Assembly (NCBI RefSeq): GCF_001044395.1
Contig: NZ_JANU01000004.1
Location: forward strand, 111,874-175,873
Direction of reading: 5' to 3'
Origin: Caenimonas sp. SL110
GTDB taxonomy: Bacteria > Pseudomonadota > Gammaproteobacteria > Burkholderiales > Burkholderiaceae_C
Length of the DNA: 64,000 nucleotides
The translations under genes were made by a program, and so were the position numbers. Under the pieces are notes generated by a model that searched no databases, was not told the DNA's origin, and was given only the letters and a program-made list of their open reading frames with translations. Positions 37,246-46,695 of the stretch are shown piece by piece; position 1 is the stretch's first letter; every line of letters starts with the position of its first letter.

Positions 37246-38169
37246 ATGGACAAACTCAAGCAGCTGGAATCGTTTGTGTCGGTCGCGACGCGGGGCAGCC
37301 TGACGGCGGCGGCCCGCGCCGAAGGTGTGGCGCCCGCCATCATGGGTCGCCGGCTCGACGCGCTGGAAGAGCGGCTGGGTGTGAAGCTCTTGATGCGCAC
37401 GACGCGGCGCATCAGCCTGACGCACGAGGGCAGCGCGTTCCTGGAAGATTGCCAGCGTCTGCTTGCCGACCTTTCCAATGCCGAGGCGAGCGTGAGCGCC
37501 GGGGGCGTCAAGGCCAGCGGGCACCTGCGCATCACAGCCCCGGCGGGCTTTGGCAGGCGGCATGTCGCACCGCTCGTGCCGCGCTTTCGCGAACTGCACC
37601 AGGACGTCACGATCTCGCTGAACCTGAGCGACCGCGTGGTCGATCTCGCAGGAGAAGGCTACGACTGCGCCGTGCGGGTCGGCGACATGCCTGATTCGGC
37701 GCTGGTGAGCGCGCGCCTGGCGGACAACCGGCGCCTGTGCGTGGCGACGCCCGCCTATCTCAAGCGCCACGGCACGCCGCAGCATCCGGCAGAGCTGGCC
37801 AAGTTCGACTGTCTCACGCTGTCCAGCGATGCTTCGCAGACGCGCGGCTGGGCGTTTCGCGTGCCGGCCGCAGACGGCTCCGAAGTCATGCACATCAAGC
37901 CTGCCGGACCGCTCGACTGCTCCGACGGACAGGTGCTGCACGACTGGTGCCTGTCGGGCTTTGGCATCGCGTGGCGCAGCACCTGGGAGGTGCAGGGCGA
38001 AATCGCGACGGGCCACCTGGTCGAGGTGCTGGCCGACTTCGCTGCGCCGCCCAACGGCATCTACGCCGTCTTTCCGCAGCGCAAGCACATGCCGCTGCGG
38101 GTGCGCCTGTGGATCGACTTTCTCAAGGAAAACTATGGCCGTCCGGAGTTCTGGACCGCCGGACACTGA
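37246..38169 (+). CDS. LysR-family transcriptional regulator
   Basis: 307 residues. The N-terminal winged helix (DKLKQLESFVSVATRGSLTAAARAEGVAPAIMGRRLDALEERLGVKLL) is followed by TRRISLTHEGSAFLEDC and a periplasmic-binding-like effector domain (RVGDMPDSALVSARLADNRR, HDWCLSGFGIAW). A CATAAT at 37232-37237 lies only 8 bases before the ATG, so the transcript may have almost no leader. It is codirectional with the cyanate operon, not divergent, so it need not regulate it. The target is unknown. Confidence 0.92.
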   Translation: MDKLKQLESFVSVATRGSLTAAARAEGVAPAIMGRRLDALEERLGVKLLMRTTRRISLTHEGSAFLEDCQRLLADLSNAEASVSAGGVKASGHLRITAPAGFGRRHVAPLVPRFRELHQDVTISLNLSDRVVDLAGEGYDCAVRVGDMPDSALVSARLADNRRLCVATPAYLKRHGTPQHPAELAKFDCLTLSSDASQTRGWAFRVPAADGSEVMHIKPAGPLDCSDGQVLHDWCLSGFGIAWRSTWEVQGEIATGHLVEVLADFAAPPNGIYAVFPQRKHMPLRVRLWIDFLKENYGRPEFWTAGH

Positions 38170-38180
38170 AAGAGACGTTC

Positions 38181-38636
38181 ATGACACTGGAAGCCCTGCT
38201 CGCCTACGCCCACATCCTGGCGATCCTCACCCTGGTCGTCTTCATCTCCAGTGAGGCCGCGCTGTGCCGCCCGGAGTGGATGAACGCAAAGATCGTCGAG
38301 CGGCTCGGCAAGGTCGACATGATCTATGCGATTGCAGCAGTCGCCGTGCTGCTGACCGGGCTCGCGCGAACCTGGTGGGGTGTGAAGGGTGCGGGCTGGT
38401 ACTGGACCAACGGACTGCTGCACCTCAAGCTCACGATGTTTGTCGTGGTGGGGCTGATCTCCATCAAGCCGACGCTGATGTTCGCCCGCTGGCGCAAGGC
38501 CCTGAAAGCAAGCGGCGCACTGCCGGGCGACGATGAAGTGCGCCAGGCCCGCAAATGGGTGATGGTGCAGGCCCACCTGATCGCGCTGATTCCCCTGGTG
38601 GCGGTGTTCCTGGCGCGGGGGTTCGGCGGCAAATAA
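38181..38636 (+). CDS. DUF2214 family inner-membrane protein
   Basis: 151 residues with four hydrophobic helices (about 7-25, 47-65, 82-100, 128-147). The start LEALLAYAHILAILTLVVFISSEAALCRPE and the segment GAGWYWTNGLLHLKLTMFVVVGLISIKPTLMF are those of DUF2214. Function unknown. It begins 11 bases after the LysR gene and is probably cotranscribed with it. Confidence 0.82.
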   Translation: MTLEALLAYAHILAILTLVVFISSEAALCRPEWMNAKIVERLGKVDMIYAIAAVAVLLTGLARTWWGVKGAGWYWTNGLLHLKLTMFVVVGLISIKPTLMFARWRKALKASGALPGDDEVRQARKWVMVQAHLIALIPLVAVFLARGFGGK

Positions 38637-38660
38637 AAAGGCCCGCAGTGAGCGGGCCTT
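38636..38660. terminator. Bidirectional intrinsic terminator
   Basis: GGCCCGC (38640-38646), loop AGTGA, GCGGGCC (38652-38658), with A residues on the left and TT on the right. Read on the minus strand the stem is followed by TTTTTAT, a good intrinsic terminator for the psiF-like gene. On the plus strand it also follows the DUF2214 stop directly, but with only two T residues. Confidence 0.7.
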
Positions 38661-38697
38661 GGGTGGGCAGCCATGATGGCTGCCGGGTGAGGTGAAA

Positions 38698-39150
38698 TCA
38701 GGAAGACAGGCAGGAGCTCATGAACTTCTTGCGCTCGTCGCCCTTGAGCTTCTTGGCGCCGGCGTCCTTGTTGCAGGTGCCCATCTTGGCTTGCTGCGCC
38801 TTTTGCGCGTCGCTCTTGCCCTTCAGGCAGGAGCTCATGAACTTCTTGCGCTCGTCGCCCTTGAGAGCCTTTTCCTTGGCGTCGGCGTTGCAGTCACCCA
38901 TCTTGGACTGCTGCTTGTTCATCGCTGGCGCAGCAGGGGTCGCTGGCGTTGCCGGGGTTGCAGCAGCCTTGGGAGCCGAAGCGGCTGCCGGGGTTGCCGG
39001 TGTGGCAGGGGTTGCAGGCGTAGCCTTGGGAGCGTCGGCCTTCTTGGCGGACGCGCCGGCCATCGGTGCGCCGGCGTGGCTGGCGGCAAAGGCGGTATTG
39101 CCGAACACCAGGGCGGAGCCCAGGAGGACGATGGACATCAGATTCTTCAT
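38698..39150 (-). CDS. PsiF-repeat exported protein
   Basis: 150 residues. Sec signal MKNLMSIVLLGSALVFGNTAFA, then a low-complexity linker of Ala/Thr/Pro (repeated ATPATP). Two PsiF repeats close the protein: QSKMGDCNADAKEKALKGDER, then KKFMSSCL, and QAKMGTCNKDAGAKKLKGDER, then KKFMSSCL. Each carries two Cys. PsiF proteins are periplasmic and of unknown function; E. coli psiF is phosphate-starvation induced. The two repeats are nearly identical over KGDERKKFMSSCL, suggesting recent duplication or strong constraint. Confidence 0.88.
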   Translation of the reverse strand: MKNLMSIVLLGSALVFGNTAFAASHAGAPMAGASAKKADAPKATPATPATPATPAAASAPKAAATPATPATPAAPAMNKQQSKMGDCNADAKEKALKGDERKKFMSSCLKGKSDAQKAQQAKMGTCNKDAGAKKLKGDERKKFMSSCLSS

Positions 39151-39233
39151 GGAAATCTCCGTTAAGTGGTTGCAAATCGCCCGATGGGCTGGTGCATAAC
39201 GAATGTGCTGCCAAACCCGATGACCGCCCCCCG

Positions 39234-39245
39234 TAAAATCCCTTA
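39234..39245 (+). promoter_or_regulatory. -10-like box directly before argS
   Basis: TAAAAT at 39234-39239 ends 6 bases before the ATG at 39246. A usual transcription start would fall on or next to the A of the ATG, so argS mRNA may be leaderless or nearly so. No strong -35 and no Shine-Dalgarno are visible. Confidence 0.4.
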
Positions 39246-40919
39246 ATGCTTCAGGTCAAACAGGATTTGCTCGGCGCGCTTGCAGCCGGGCTGGAACGGC
39301 TTTTCCCCGGTTCGGGTGATAGGGCCGCATTCGAATCGCCCAAAGTGGCGGCTCATGGCGATTTCGCGTGTACGGCAGCCATGCAACTGGCCAAGCCGCT
39401 CAAGCAGAACCCCCGGCAGGTCGGCGAGGCGCTTCGCGCGGCTCTGCTGGAGACTGCGCCGTTCCAGCGCTGGGTCGAGTCCGTGGAAATCGCTGGCCCG
39501 GGCTTTCTCAATATCAAGCTCAAACCCGAGGCCAAGCAGCAGGTCGTCCGGGAAGTGCTCGCTGCCGGCGAGTCGTTTGGGCGCCAGCGCAGCAACGGCC
39601 AGAACATGATGGTCGAGTTCGTCTCGGCCAACCCCACCGGCCCGCTGCACGTCGGCCACGGCCGCCAGGCGGCGCTGGGCGATGCCATCTGCAACCTGTT
39701 CGCGACGCAGGGCTGGGAGATGCACCGCGAGTTCTATTACAACGATGCCGGTGTGCAGATCGCCACGCTGGCCACCTCGACCCAGCTGCGCGCCAGGGGC
39801 CTCAAGCCAGGCGATGCGGGTTGGCCCGAGGCTGCGTACAACGGCGAATACATCCAGGACATCGCCAACGACTTCCTGGCCAAAAAGACCGTCAAGGCCG
39901 ACGACCGCGAGTTCACCGCCAGCGGCGATGTCGAAGACCTCGACTCGATCCGCCAGTTTGCCGTGGCCTACCTGCGCCACGAGCAGGACCTGGACCTGAA
40001 GGCGTTTGCGGTCAGCTTTGACCACTACTTCCTGGAGTCCAGCCTGTACACCCGGGGTCTCGTGGACAAGACCGTGCAGCTGCTGCAGGCCGCCGGCAAG
40101 ACCTACGAGCAGGACGGCGCGCTGTGGCTGAAGTCGACCGACTACGGCGACGACAAGGACCGCGTGATGCGCAAGTCCGATGGCACGTACACCTACTTTG
40201 TTCCTGATGTGGCGTATCACATCAACAAGTGGGAGCGGGGCTTCACCAAGGTCGTCAATATCCAGGGCACCGACCACCACGGCACCATCGCGCGCGTGCG
40301 CGCCGGCCTGCAGGCGGCGGGCGTGGGTGTTCCGCAGGGCTACCCCGACTACGTGCTGCACACGATGGTGCGGGTGCTGCGTGGTGGTGAAGAGGTCAAG
40401 CTTTCCAAGCGCGCGGGCAGCTATGTGACCTTGCGCGACCTGATCGAATGGACCAGCAAGGACGCCGTACGGTTCTTCCTGGTGTCGCGCAAGCCCGACA
40501 CCGAATACACCTTCGATGTCGACCTGGCCGTCGCAAAAAACAACGACAACCCGGTCTATTACGTGCAGTACGCCCATGCGCGCATCTGCTCGGTGCTGGC
40601 TTCCTGGGGCGGGGACGCATCCTCATTGAAGGAGATGGACCTGTCGCCGCTCACCAGCCCGCAAGCCCAGGCCCTGATGCTGCAGCTGGCCAAGTACCCC
40701 GAGATGCTGCGCTCGGCCGCCGAAGATTTTGCGCCGCACGACGTCACCTTTTACCTGCGCGAACTGGCGGCGGCTTACCACAGCTACTACGATGCCGAGC
40801 GCATCCTGGTCGATGAGGAAAACGTGCGAAATGCCAGGCTGGCGCTGGTCGCCGCCACGGCGCAGGTGTTGCACAATGGCCTCGCTGTGCTGGGCGTGAG
40901 CGCTCCGCAAAAAATGTAG
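39246..40919 (+). CDS. argS: Arginyl-tRNA synthetase
   Basis: Class I synthetase of 557 residues, a normal length. The N-terminal Add1-type domain is followed by the HIGH-like motif in [18 protein letters not shown] and the segment [27 protein letters not shown] (IQGTDHHGT) comes next, then the KMSKS-like loop [16 protein letters not shown]. The C-terminal anticodon-binding domain has [38 protein letters not shown]. It is followed 10 bases later by a SPOR-domain gene, the usual Comamonadaceae order. Confidence 0.97.
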   Translation: MLQVKQDLLGALAAGLERLFPGSGDRAAFESPKVAAHGDFACTAAMQLAKPLKQNPRQVGEALRAALLETAPFQRWVESVEIAGPGFLNIKLKPEAKQQVVREVLAAGESFGRQRSNGQNMMVEFVSANPTGPLHVGHGRQAALGDAICNLFATQGWEMHREFYYNDAGVQIATLATSTQLRARGLKPGDAGWPEAAYNGEYIQDIANDFLAKKTVKADDREFTASGDVEDLDSIRQFAVAYLRHEQDLDLKAFAVSFDHYFLESSLYTRGLVDKTVQLLQAAGKTYEQDGALWLKSTDYGDDKDRVMRKSDGTYTYFVPDVAYHINKWERGFTKVVNIQGTDHHGTIARVRAGLQAAGVGVPQGYPDYVLHTMVRVLRGGEEVKLSKRAGSYVTLRDLIEWTSKDAVRFFLVSRKPDTEYTFDVDLAVAKNNDNPVYYVQYAHARICSVLASWGGDASSLKEMDLSPLTSPQAQALMLQLAKYPEMLRSAAEDFAPHDVTFYLRELAAAYHSYYDAERILVDEENVRNARLALVAATAQVLHNGLAVLGVSAPQKM

Positions 40920-40929
40920 CTATCCAGGA

Positions 40930-41646
40930 ATGACGCGCGTGAAGAACAAGCAAACCGGTTCGGTCATCGTCGGAATCATCATCGGCGTGGTGCTGGGCCT
41001 GGCTGCGGCCCTGGCCGTGGCCGTCTATGTGACCAAGGTTCCCGTGCCCTTTCTGAACAAGGGCCAGAACCGCAGCGCCGACCAGGACGCTGCCGAGACG
41101 CGCAAGAACAGGGACTGGGACCCGAACGCGCCGCTCTACGGCAAGAACCCGGCCCGGGCCCTGGCGCCTGCATCGGCGGTCGTGGCTGCGCCGGCACCTT
41201 CCGCATTTCCGCCGGTATCGGCTGCTTCGGCTGCCTCGGCTGCATCAGGCGTCGCCAGTGCGTCGGCGCGACGGGCTGCCAGCGCAGCCTCCGCTGCGGT
41301 CGCTGCGAAGAAGACCGAAGAAGTGCCTCCGGCTGTCAGGGGGCGCCCTGCTTCCGACCCGATCGGCGATCTGGCGGCGGCGCGCATCGGCACAGGCCCC
41401 GGCGGCGATCCGTTTCTCTACTTCGTTCAGGTCGGTGCTTTCCGTACGGCCGAAGATGCAGAGGCGCATCGGGCCAAGCTTTCACTGATGGGCATCGAAG
41501 CCAGGATCACCGAGCGCGAGCAGTCGGGCCGCCAGGTGTTTCGCGTCAGGCTGGGTCCCTACGAGAAGAAGGAAGAGGCCGACCGGCAAAAGGAAAAGCT
41601 GGAAGGCAGCGGCGTCGATACGGCGCTGGTTCGTGTCCAGCGATAG
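40930..41646 (+). CDS. SPOR-domain membrane protein (FtsN-like)
   Basis: 238 residues. One transmembrane helix near the N-terminus (about 11-33, SVIVGIIIGVVLGLAAALAV) puts the rest in the periplasm. A low-complexity Ala/Ser/Pro linker (about 60-145) leads to a SPOR domain (about 155-236, YFVQVGAFRTAEDAEAHRAKLSLMG … VFRVRLGPYEKKEEADRQKEKL). SPOR domains bind denuded glycan at division septa, so an FtsN-like role is likely, though other SPOR proteins share this layout. Confidence 0.9.
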   Translation: MTRVKNKQTGSVIVGIIIGVVLGLAAALAVAVYVTKVPVPFLNKGQNRSADQDAAETRKNRDWDPNAPLYGKNPARALAPASAVVAAPAPSAFPPVSAASAASAASGVASASARRAASAASAAVAAKKTEEVPPAVRGRPASDPIGDLAAARIGTGPGGDPFLYFVQVGAFRTAEDAEAHRAKLSLMGIEARITEREQSGRQVFRVRLGPYEKKEEADRQKEKLEGSGVDTALVRVQR

Positions 41647-41707
41647 ACGGTTCCCGGAACCTTCTCCTGCCTCGCCGCCTCTCACCTCAGCTAGAAGGAG
41701 TGATCTG

Positions 41708-42361
41708 ATGAATCGACGTGAATTTTCCGCTGGCGCTGCGTGCCTGTTCGCAACTGCAGCCCTCGGAGTGGCCGGCCCGGTTTTCGCACAGGGCAAGAAA
41801 CCCGAGGACGGCGGCGACTACATCTCGCTGGACAAGCGCGTTCCCGTCGATGCGCCCGCCGGCAAGGTCGAGGTCATCGAATTCTTTTGGTATGGCTGCC
41901 CGCACTGCAACGCATTCGAGCCGCGGCTCGTCTCGTGGATCAAGCGCCAGCAGCCCGATGTGGCGATACGCCGGGTGCCGGCGGCCTTTCGCGATGACAT
42001 GGTGCCGCAGCAGCGGCTGTTCTTTACCCTCGAAGCGATGGGCAAGCTCGACGAGCTGCACGAAAAAGTCTTCCGCGCGATCCACGAAGAGCGCAACCCA
42101 CTGGACCGCGAGGCACTCATCGTCGACTGGGTCGGCAAGCAGGGTGTGGATGCGGTGAAGTTTCGCGAGTTGTACAACTCGTTCGGCATTTCATCGAAGG
42201 CGCGCCGCGCCGTCCAGGTCCAGGATGCGTACAAGGTCCAGGGCGTTCCGGCCATCGGCGTCGCGGGCCGGTTCTATACCGATGCCGGCCTGACGGGCAG
42301 CATGGACCGCGCCCTGCAAGTCACCGACTACCTGGTGGCCGAAGCGCGCAAGACCCGGTAG
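41708..42361 (+). CDS. dsbA: Thiol:disulfide interchange protein DsbA
   Basis: 217 residues from the ATG at 41708, which follows GAAGGAG by about 8 bases. The start MNRREFSAGAACLFATAALG plus FAQG is a signal peptide with a Tat-like RRE. The thioredoxin fold has the active site Cys64-Pro-His-Cys67 (FWYGCPHCNAFE) and the cis-Pro region VQGVPAIGVAGRFY. It oxidises thiols of exported proteins. DsbB is not in the window. The frame to 41633 overlaps the SPOR gene and is not needed. Confidence 0.94.
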   Translation: MNRREFSAGAACLFATAALGVAGPVFAQGKKPEDGGDYISLDKRVPVDAPAGKVEVIEFFWYGCPHCNAFEPRLVSWIKRQQPDVAIRRVPAAFRDDMVPQQRLFFTLEAMGKLDELHEKVFRAIHEERNPLDREALIVDWVGKQGVDAVKFRELYNSFGISSKARRAVQVQDAYKVQGVPAIGVAGRFYTDAGLTGSMDRALQVTDYLVAEARKTR

Positions 42362-42430
42362 TCGTGTCTGCCAATCCCCGCTGGCCGGGGTGATTCCGTC
42401 ATTGGGACGGCTACAATCGCAGCAAGATTC

Positions 42431-43069
42431 ATGCCTCCTATGACCAAACAACCCATCCTCACGCTGCTGGCCGTCACCTGCCTGATCGCTGCCAATCCGG
42501 TCAGTGCCGAAAAGGCCGACCGGACCAAGCCCATGAACGTGGAGGCCGACGCCCTGCGTTATGACGACCTCAAGCAGACCAGCGTCTTCACTGGCAAGGT
42601 GGTCCTGACCAAGGGGACGATCATCATTCGCGGCGCGCGCGTCGACGTCCAGCAGGACGCAGAGGGCTACCAGTTTGGCGTGGTGACAGCCGAGCCGGGC
42701 AAGCTGGCCTTCTTCCGGCAAAAGCGCGAGGGCGTGGATGAGTACATCGAAGGCGAAGGCGAGACCATCGAATACGACGGCAAGGCCGACCGGGTCAAGT
42801 TCATCAAGCGCGCCGAGATGCGTCGCTATCGCGGCGCGACACTCAACGACGAAACCGTTGGCAGCCTGATCACCTACGACAACACCACCGACGTATTCAC
42901 GGTCGATGGCGGACCCGCCGGTACAGCCGGTGGGGCACTGGGCACTGGCCGCGTTCGCGCCGTGCTCGCACCGCGCGCCAACGCCTCCGCGCCCGCACCT
43001 GCAGCAGGCCCCGCCGCCGCACCGATCACCCTGCGGCCCACGACCACGCTCGACGGGGGCAAGAAGTGA
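42431..43069 (+). CDS. lptA: Lipopolysaccharide transport periplasmic protein LptA
   Basis: 212 residues. Sec signal ([22 protein letters not shown]), then the LptA/OstA beta-jellyroll: [39 protein letters not shown] and [24 protein letters not shown] Pro/Ala-rich tail (about 180-205) is longer than in E. coli. It carries LPS across the periplasm. It overlaps lptB (TGATG). TACAAT at 42412-42417 gives a likely promoter with a very short leader. lptC, often just upstream, is replaced here by dsbA. Confidence 0.93.
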   Translation: MPPMTKQPILTLLAVTCLIAANPVSAEKADRTKPMNVEADALRYDDLKQTSVFTGKVVLTKGTIIIRGARVDVQQDAEGYQFGVVTAEPGKLAFFRQKREGVDEYIEGEGETIEYDGKADRVKFIKRAEMRRYRGATLNDETVGSLITYDNTTDVFTVDGGPAGTAGGALGTGRVRAVLAPRANASAPAPAAGPAAAPITLRPTTTLDGGKK

Positions 43070-43866
43070 TGGACGCGTCAGCGGCAGGGCGCACTGCCGC
43101 GCCCGGCACTGGCGCTCCTGCGCCCGTCAGTCGGCTGCAGGCCCGCAACCTGCAAAAGACCTATGGCAGCCGCAAGGTCGTCAAGGACGTGTCGCTCAAT
43201 GTCGAAAAGGGCGAAGTGGTGGGCCTGCTCGGCCCCAACGGCGCGGGCAAGACGACTTCGTTCTACATGATCGTGGGACTGGTGCGCGCCGATGCCGGCG
43301 AGATCTCGATTGACGGCGAGTCGGTCGAACACATGCCGATCCACCGGCGCTCGCGCCTGGGCCTGTCTTACCTGCCGCAGGAAGCGTCCATCTTTCGCAA
43401 GCTCAATGTGCAGGAGAACGTGCGGGCCGTGCTGGAACTGCAGCTCGATGCGCAAGGCAAGCCCCTTAAAAAAGCCGAGATCGACAAGCGGCTCACTTCG
43501 CTCTTGCAGGACCTGCGTGTGGACCACCTGCGCGATTCACCGGCGCTGGCCCTTTCGGGTGGTGAGCGCCGCCGCGTCGAAATCGCGCGTGCACTGGCGA
43601 CCCAGCCGCGCTTCATCTTGCTGGATGAGCCGTTTGCCGGCATCGACCCGATCGCGGTGATCGAGATTCAGCGGATCATCGGCTTTTTGAAATCGCGCGG
43701 CATCGGCGTGCTCATCACCGACCACAACGTGCGCGAGACACTGGGCATCTGCGACCACGCCTACATCATCAGTGATGGCAGTGTGCTGGCGCAGGGCACC
43801 CCTTCCGAGATCGTGAACAACGCCGACGTGCGTCGCGTTTACCTCGGCGAACACTTCCGCATGTGA
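43069..43866 (+). CDS. lptB: LPS export ABC transporter ATP-binding protein LptB
   Basis: 265 residues from the ATG at 43069, which overlaps the lptA stop; a GTG at 43066 is also possible. Walker [11 protein letters not shown]-loop [17 protein letters not shown], signature [15 protein letters not shown], Walker [17 protein letters not shown] and [18 protein letters not shown] are diagnostic. It powers LPS extraction with LptFG, which are elsewhere. The N-terminal extension of about 20 Ala/Gly/Pro residues before [13 protein letters not shown] is slightly unusual. Confidence 0.97.
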   Translation: MDASAAGRTAAPGTGAPAPVSRLQARNLQKTYGSRKVVKDVSLNVEKGEVVGLLGPNGAGKTTSFYMIVGLVRADAGEISIDGESVEHMPIHRRSRLGLSYLPQEASIFRKLNVQENVRAVLELQLDAQGKPLKKAEIDKRLTSLLQDLRVDHLRDSPALALSGGERRRVEIARALATQPRFILLDEPFAGIDPIAVIEIQRIIGFLKSRGIGVLITDHNVRETLGICDHAYIISDGSVLAQGTPSEIVNNADVRRVYLGEHFRM

Positions 43867-43882
43867 TTGCGTCCTGGCCGGC

Positions 43883-45433
43883 ATGAAGCAGGGGCTTTCA
43901 CTTCGCGTCTCGCAGCATCTCGCGCTGACGCCACAGCTGCAGCAGTCGATCCGGCTGTTGCAGTTGTCCACGCTCGAACTGAGCCAGGAGGTCGAGCAGA
44001 TGCTCGACGAGAACCCGTTCCTGGAAGTTTCGCAAGACGATGCGCCGCGCGAGGAATTCGGGCTGGCCCAGGCGGACACGGCAGCACCCGAAGACGACCG
44101 CGAGACCGAATTCGCGGACTACGCGCCGACGTCCACGACTACATCGTCAACCACCGAAGCCGAACCCGCAGCCGCGCCTGACGCGGAGCCGAGCTGGGAA
44201 GGTGACGGCAGCACCGAGGTGATCCCGGATGACGGCGAGTGGGGCGGAGACGCCGCGCCTCGCAAGAACAACCTGGGCGGCGACGACGAGATGGACGCGA
44301 CGGAACTCGCGCGCGGCCATGAATCGCTGCAGTCGTTCCTCCATCGGCAGGCGTTGTCGCTGCGCCTGTCCGAGATCGATGGTTTCGCGCTCCGGTTCCT
44401 GATCGAGTCGCTCAACGACGACGGTTACCTGGACGAATCACTGACATCGCTGGCCGCCAGCCTCGCGCCCGATGACCTGGAGCAGCAGGAAGAACTGGTC
44501 CACCGGTTCACGGTGGCGCTGGGCCTGCTGCATCACCTGGAGCCCGTGGGTGTAGGCGCGCGAACGCTGGCCGAATGCCTGATGTTGCAGCTCAAGGCCA
44601 AACATGCAGCCGAAGGACCGCATCCGGTCTGCATGACCGCGATGCGCATTTGCGCGCAGCCCATGGAGTTGCTCGCCAGGCGCGACATCAAGCGGCTGTC
44701 GCAGTTGTGCGGGGATAGCGATGCCAACATTCGCGCGGCCATTACCCTGATCGGTCGGCTGGAGCCCAAGCCGGGACGGCGCTTCGTGGACGTCGAGCGC
44801 AACATCGTCGTGCCCGATGTGCTGGTCGCCAAGGTCGGCCGTGGCGCGCAGTCGCGTTTTCAGGTCCGGCTCAACCCGGATGTGATGCCGCGCCTTCGCG
44901 TGCACGATGTGTATGCGGGCGCGCTCAAGTCGCACAAGGGCGAGGGGCACCAGGCGCTGCAGCAGCGATTGCAGGAGGCTCGCTGGTTCATCAAGAACAT
45001 CCAGCAGCGCTTCGACACCATCCTGCGCGTGTCCAGCGCCATCGTCGAGCGGCAGAAGAACTTTTTCGTGCATGGTGAGCTTGCCATGCGCCCCCTTGTG
45101 CTGCGCGAGATTGCCGATGAGCTGGGCCTGCACGAGTCGACCATCAGCCGCGTCACCACGGCCAAATACATGTCCACGCCCTACGGCACCTTCGAGCTCA
45201 AGTATTTCTTCGGCTCCGCGTTGGGCACCGAGACTGGCGGCAACGCATCGAGCACCGCCGTACGTGCCCTCATCAAGCAATTCGTCGCTTCCGAGAACCT
45301 GAAGAAGCCGCTCTCGGACAGCCAGATTTCCGACATGCTCAAGGAGCAGGGCATCGAATGCGCGCGGCGCACAGTTGCCAAATACCGTGAAGCGCTGAGA
45401 ATCGCGCCTGCGAACCTTAGAAAGGCGCTTTGA
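43883..45433 (+). CDS. rpoN: RNA polymerase sigma-54 factor
   Basis: 516 residues. Region I is Gln/Leu-rich (MKQGLSLRVSQHLALTPQLQQSIRLLQLSTLEL). An acidic, variable region II (about 55-130) is followed by the core-binding domain and the helix-turn-helix (ADELGLHESTISRVTTAKYMSTPYGTFELKYFFGSAL). The RpoN box ARRTVAKYREALRIAP sits at the C-terminus. It directs transcription from -24/-12 promoters with enhancer-binding activators. It stands 16 bases after lptB, the usual order. Confidence 0.97.
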   Translation: MKQGLSLRVSQHLALTPQLQQSIRLLQLSTLELSQEVEQMLDENPFLEVSQDDAPREEFGLAQADTAAPEDDRETEFADYAPTSTTTSSTTEAEPAAAPDAEPSWEGDGSTEVIPDDGEWGGDAAPRKNNLGGDDEMDATELARGHESLQSFLHRQALSLRLSEIDGFALRFLIESLNDDGYLDESLTSLAASLAPDDLEQQEELVHRFTVALGLLHHLEPVGVGARTLAECLMLQLKAKHAAEGPHPVCMTAMRICAQPMELLARRDIKRLSQLCGDSDANIRAAITLIGRLEPKPGRRFVDVERNIVVPDVLVAKVGRGAQSRFQVRLNPDVMPRLRVHDVYAGALKSHKGEGHQALQQRLQEARWFIKNIQQRFDTILRVSSAIVERQKNFFVHGELAMRPLVLREIADELGLHESTISRVTTAKYMSTPYGTFELKYFFGSALGTETGGNASSTAVRALIKQFVASENLKKPLSDSQISDMLKEQGIECARRTVAKYREALRIAPANLRKAL

Positions 45434-46695
45434 ACTCCCTACAGCTCTTTTTGCCCTGCGCCGCCGGCGTCGAGGGCTTGCTCGCCGACGAGGTGCACCG
45501 CATCACCGGCCTGGCCGGCGATGACCTGCTCACCGGTCGCGGCGGTGTCGTGCTCAATGCGTCGTGGCGCGAGGCATTGCGCCTGAACCTGCACAGCCGT
45601 CTGGCGCAGCGCGTGCTGGTGCAGTTGTCGCACACGCCGTATCGAAGCGAAAACGACCTCTACGAAGCCGCGAGCGCGGTGACTTGGGAAGCGTGGTTCA
45701 CCAACCGTGAAACCTTCAAGGTCGAGGTCACTGCGCAGCACAGTCCGCTCAAGAGCCTGAACTTCGCAGGCCTGAAAGTGAAGGACGGCATCGTCGATCG
45801 CTTTCGCAACAAGACCGGCGAGCGGCCCAGCGTCGAGACGCAGTGGCCGCATGTGCGCGTCTTTGCTCATCTGACCAGCGACATGGCGACGCTCTACATC
45901 GATACCTCAGGCGAGCCGCTTTTCAAGCGCGGATGGCGTGAAGACAAGGGCGAAGCGCCTTTGAAGGAAACGCTGGCAGCGGCCATGATCGCGGCCAGCG
46001 GCTGGGACGGCACGGTGCCGCTGTACGACCCGTGTTGCGGCAGCGGCACCATCGTCATCGAAGCGGCGCAGGTTGCCTGCAACATTCCGCCGGGCCAGTT
46101 CCGGCGCTTTGGCTTCGAGCGGCTCGTGCCCTATCAGGAGCATGTGTGGAAGGCGATCTGGGAGACCGGCAAGGCGCAAAAGCGGGAACCCACCGCGCCG
46201 ATCTTTGGCAGCGACGTGGCATTTCGGATGGTCGACTTTGCGCAGCGCAATGCCGAGCGTGCGGGCGTGGCCGATGCGGTGAACCTGCGTGGCGGCGATG
46301 CTTTGCAGCGGATGCCGCCTTCGGAAACACCGGGGGTGATGCTGGTGAACCCACCGTACGGCGAGCGCATCGAGACAGCCGGTGTCGCGGGCAAGAGCCA
46401 AGGCGGCCGTGAGCGCGCGGAAACCGAAGACGGCGGTGACTTCTTCAACCAGCTCGCATCGCACTGGAAGAAAAATTACCCCGGCTGGACCGCCTGGGTG
46501 CTGACGCCGGACCTCAAGCTGCCGTCGCGCATGAGGCTGAAGGAATCGCGCCGCGTGCCGATGTGGAACGGACCTATCGAATGCAGGCTGTTCCGCTTCG
46601 ATATGGTCCGGGGTTCGGCGCGTGACAAAAGTGCGGGTGACAAAAGTGCAGGTGAGAAGAGCGCTGGTGTGAATGATAAGAACGACGGTTCTTGA
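45430..46695 (+). CDS. THUMP-domain class I SAM-dependent RNA methyltransferase (RlmL N-terminal-like)
   Basis: 421 residues from a TTG that overlaps the rpoN TGA. The N-terminal ferredoxin-like and THUMP part (about 1-150; FLPCAAGVEGLLADEVHRI, YEAASAVTWEAWF) precedes the methyltransferase. That domain has LKETLAAAMIAASGW, the SAM motif LYDPCCGSGTIVIEAA, and the catalytic VNPPYGERIE. This resembles the m2G-methyltransferase half of RlmL. The C-terminus has three copies of a 5-residue unit (DKSAG, DKSAG, EKSAG) encoded by 15-bp tandem repeats. It overlaps the PIN gene by 23 bases. Confidence 0.92.
   Translation: MNSLQLFLPCAAGVEGLLADEVHRITGLAGDDLLTGRGGVVLNASWREALRLNLHSRLAQRVLVQLSHTPYRSENDLYEAASAVTWEAWFTNRETFKVEVTAQHSPLKSLNFAGLKVKDGIVDRFRNKTGERPSVETQWPHVRVFAHLTSDMATLYIDTSGEPLFKRGWREDKGEAPLKETLAAAMIAASGWDGTVPLYDPCCGSGTIVIEAAQVACNIPPGQFRRFGFERLVPYQEHVWKAIWETGKAQKREPTAPIFGSDVAFRMVDFAQRNAERAGVADAVNLRGGDALQRMPPSETPGVMLVNPPYGERIETAGVAGKSQGGRERAETEDGGDFFNQLASHWKKNYPGWTAWVLTPDLKLPSRMRLKESRRVPMWNGPIECRLFRFDMVRGSARDKSAGDKSAGEKSAGVNDKNDGS
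46622..46666 (+). repeat. 15-bp tandem repeat, three units
   Basis: GTGACAAAAGTGCGG, GTGACAAAAGTGCAG and GTGAGAAGAGCGCTG follow head to tail, in frame at the end of the RNA methyltransferase gene. Unit number could vary between strains without frameshift. Confidence 0.75.

Noticed and set aside
36937..38166. 409-codon minus-strand ORF across cynS and the LysR gene
   Set aside because: Antisense to two intact genes with clear motifs.
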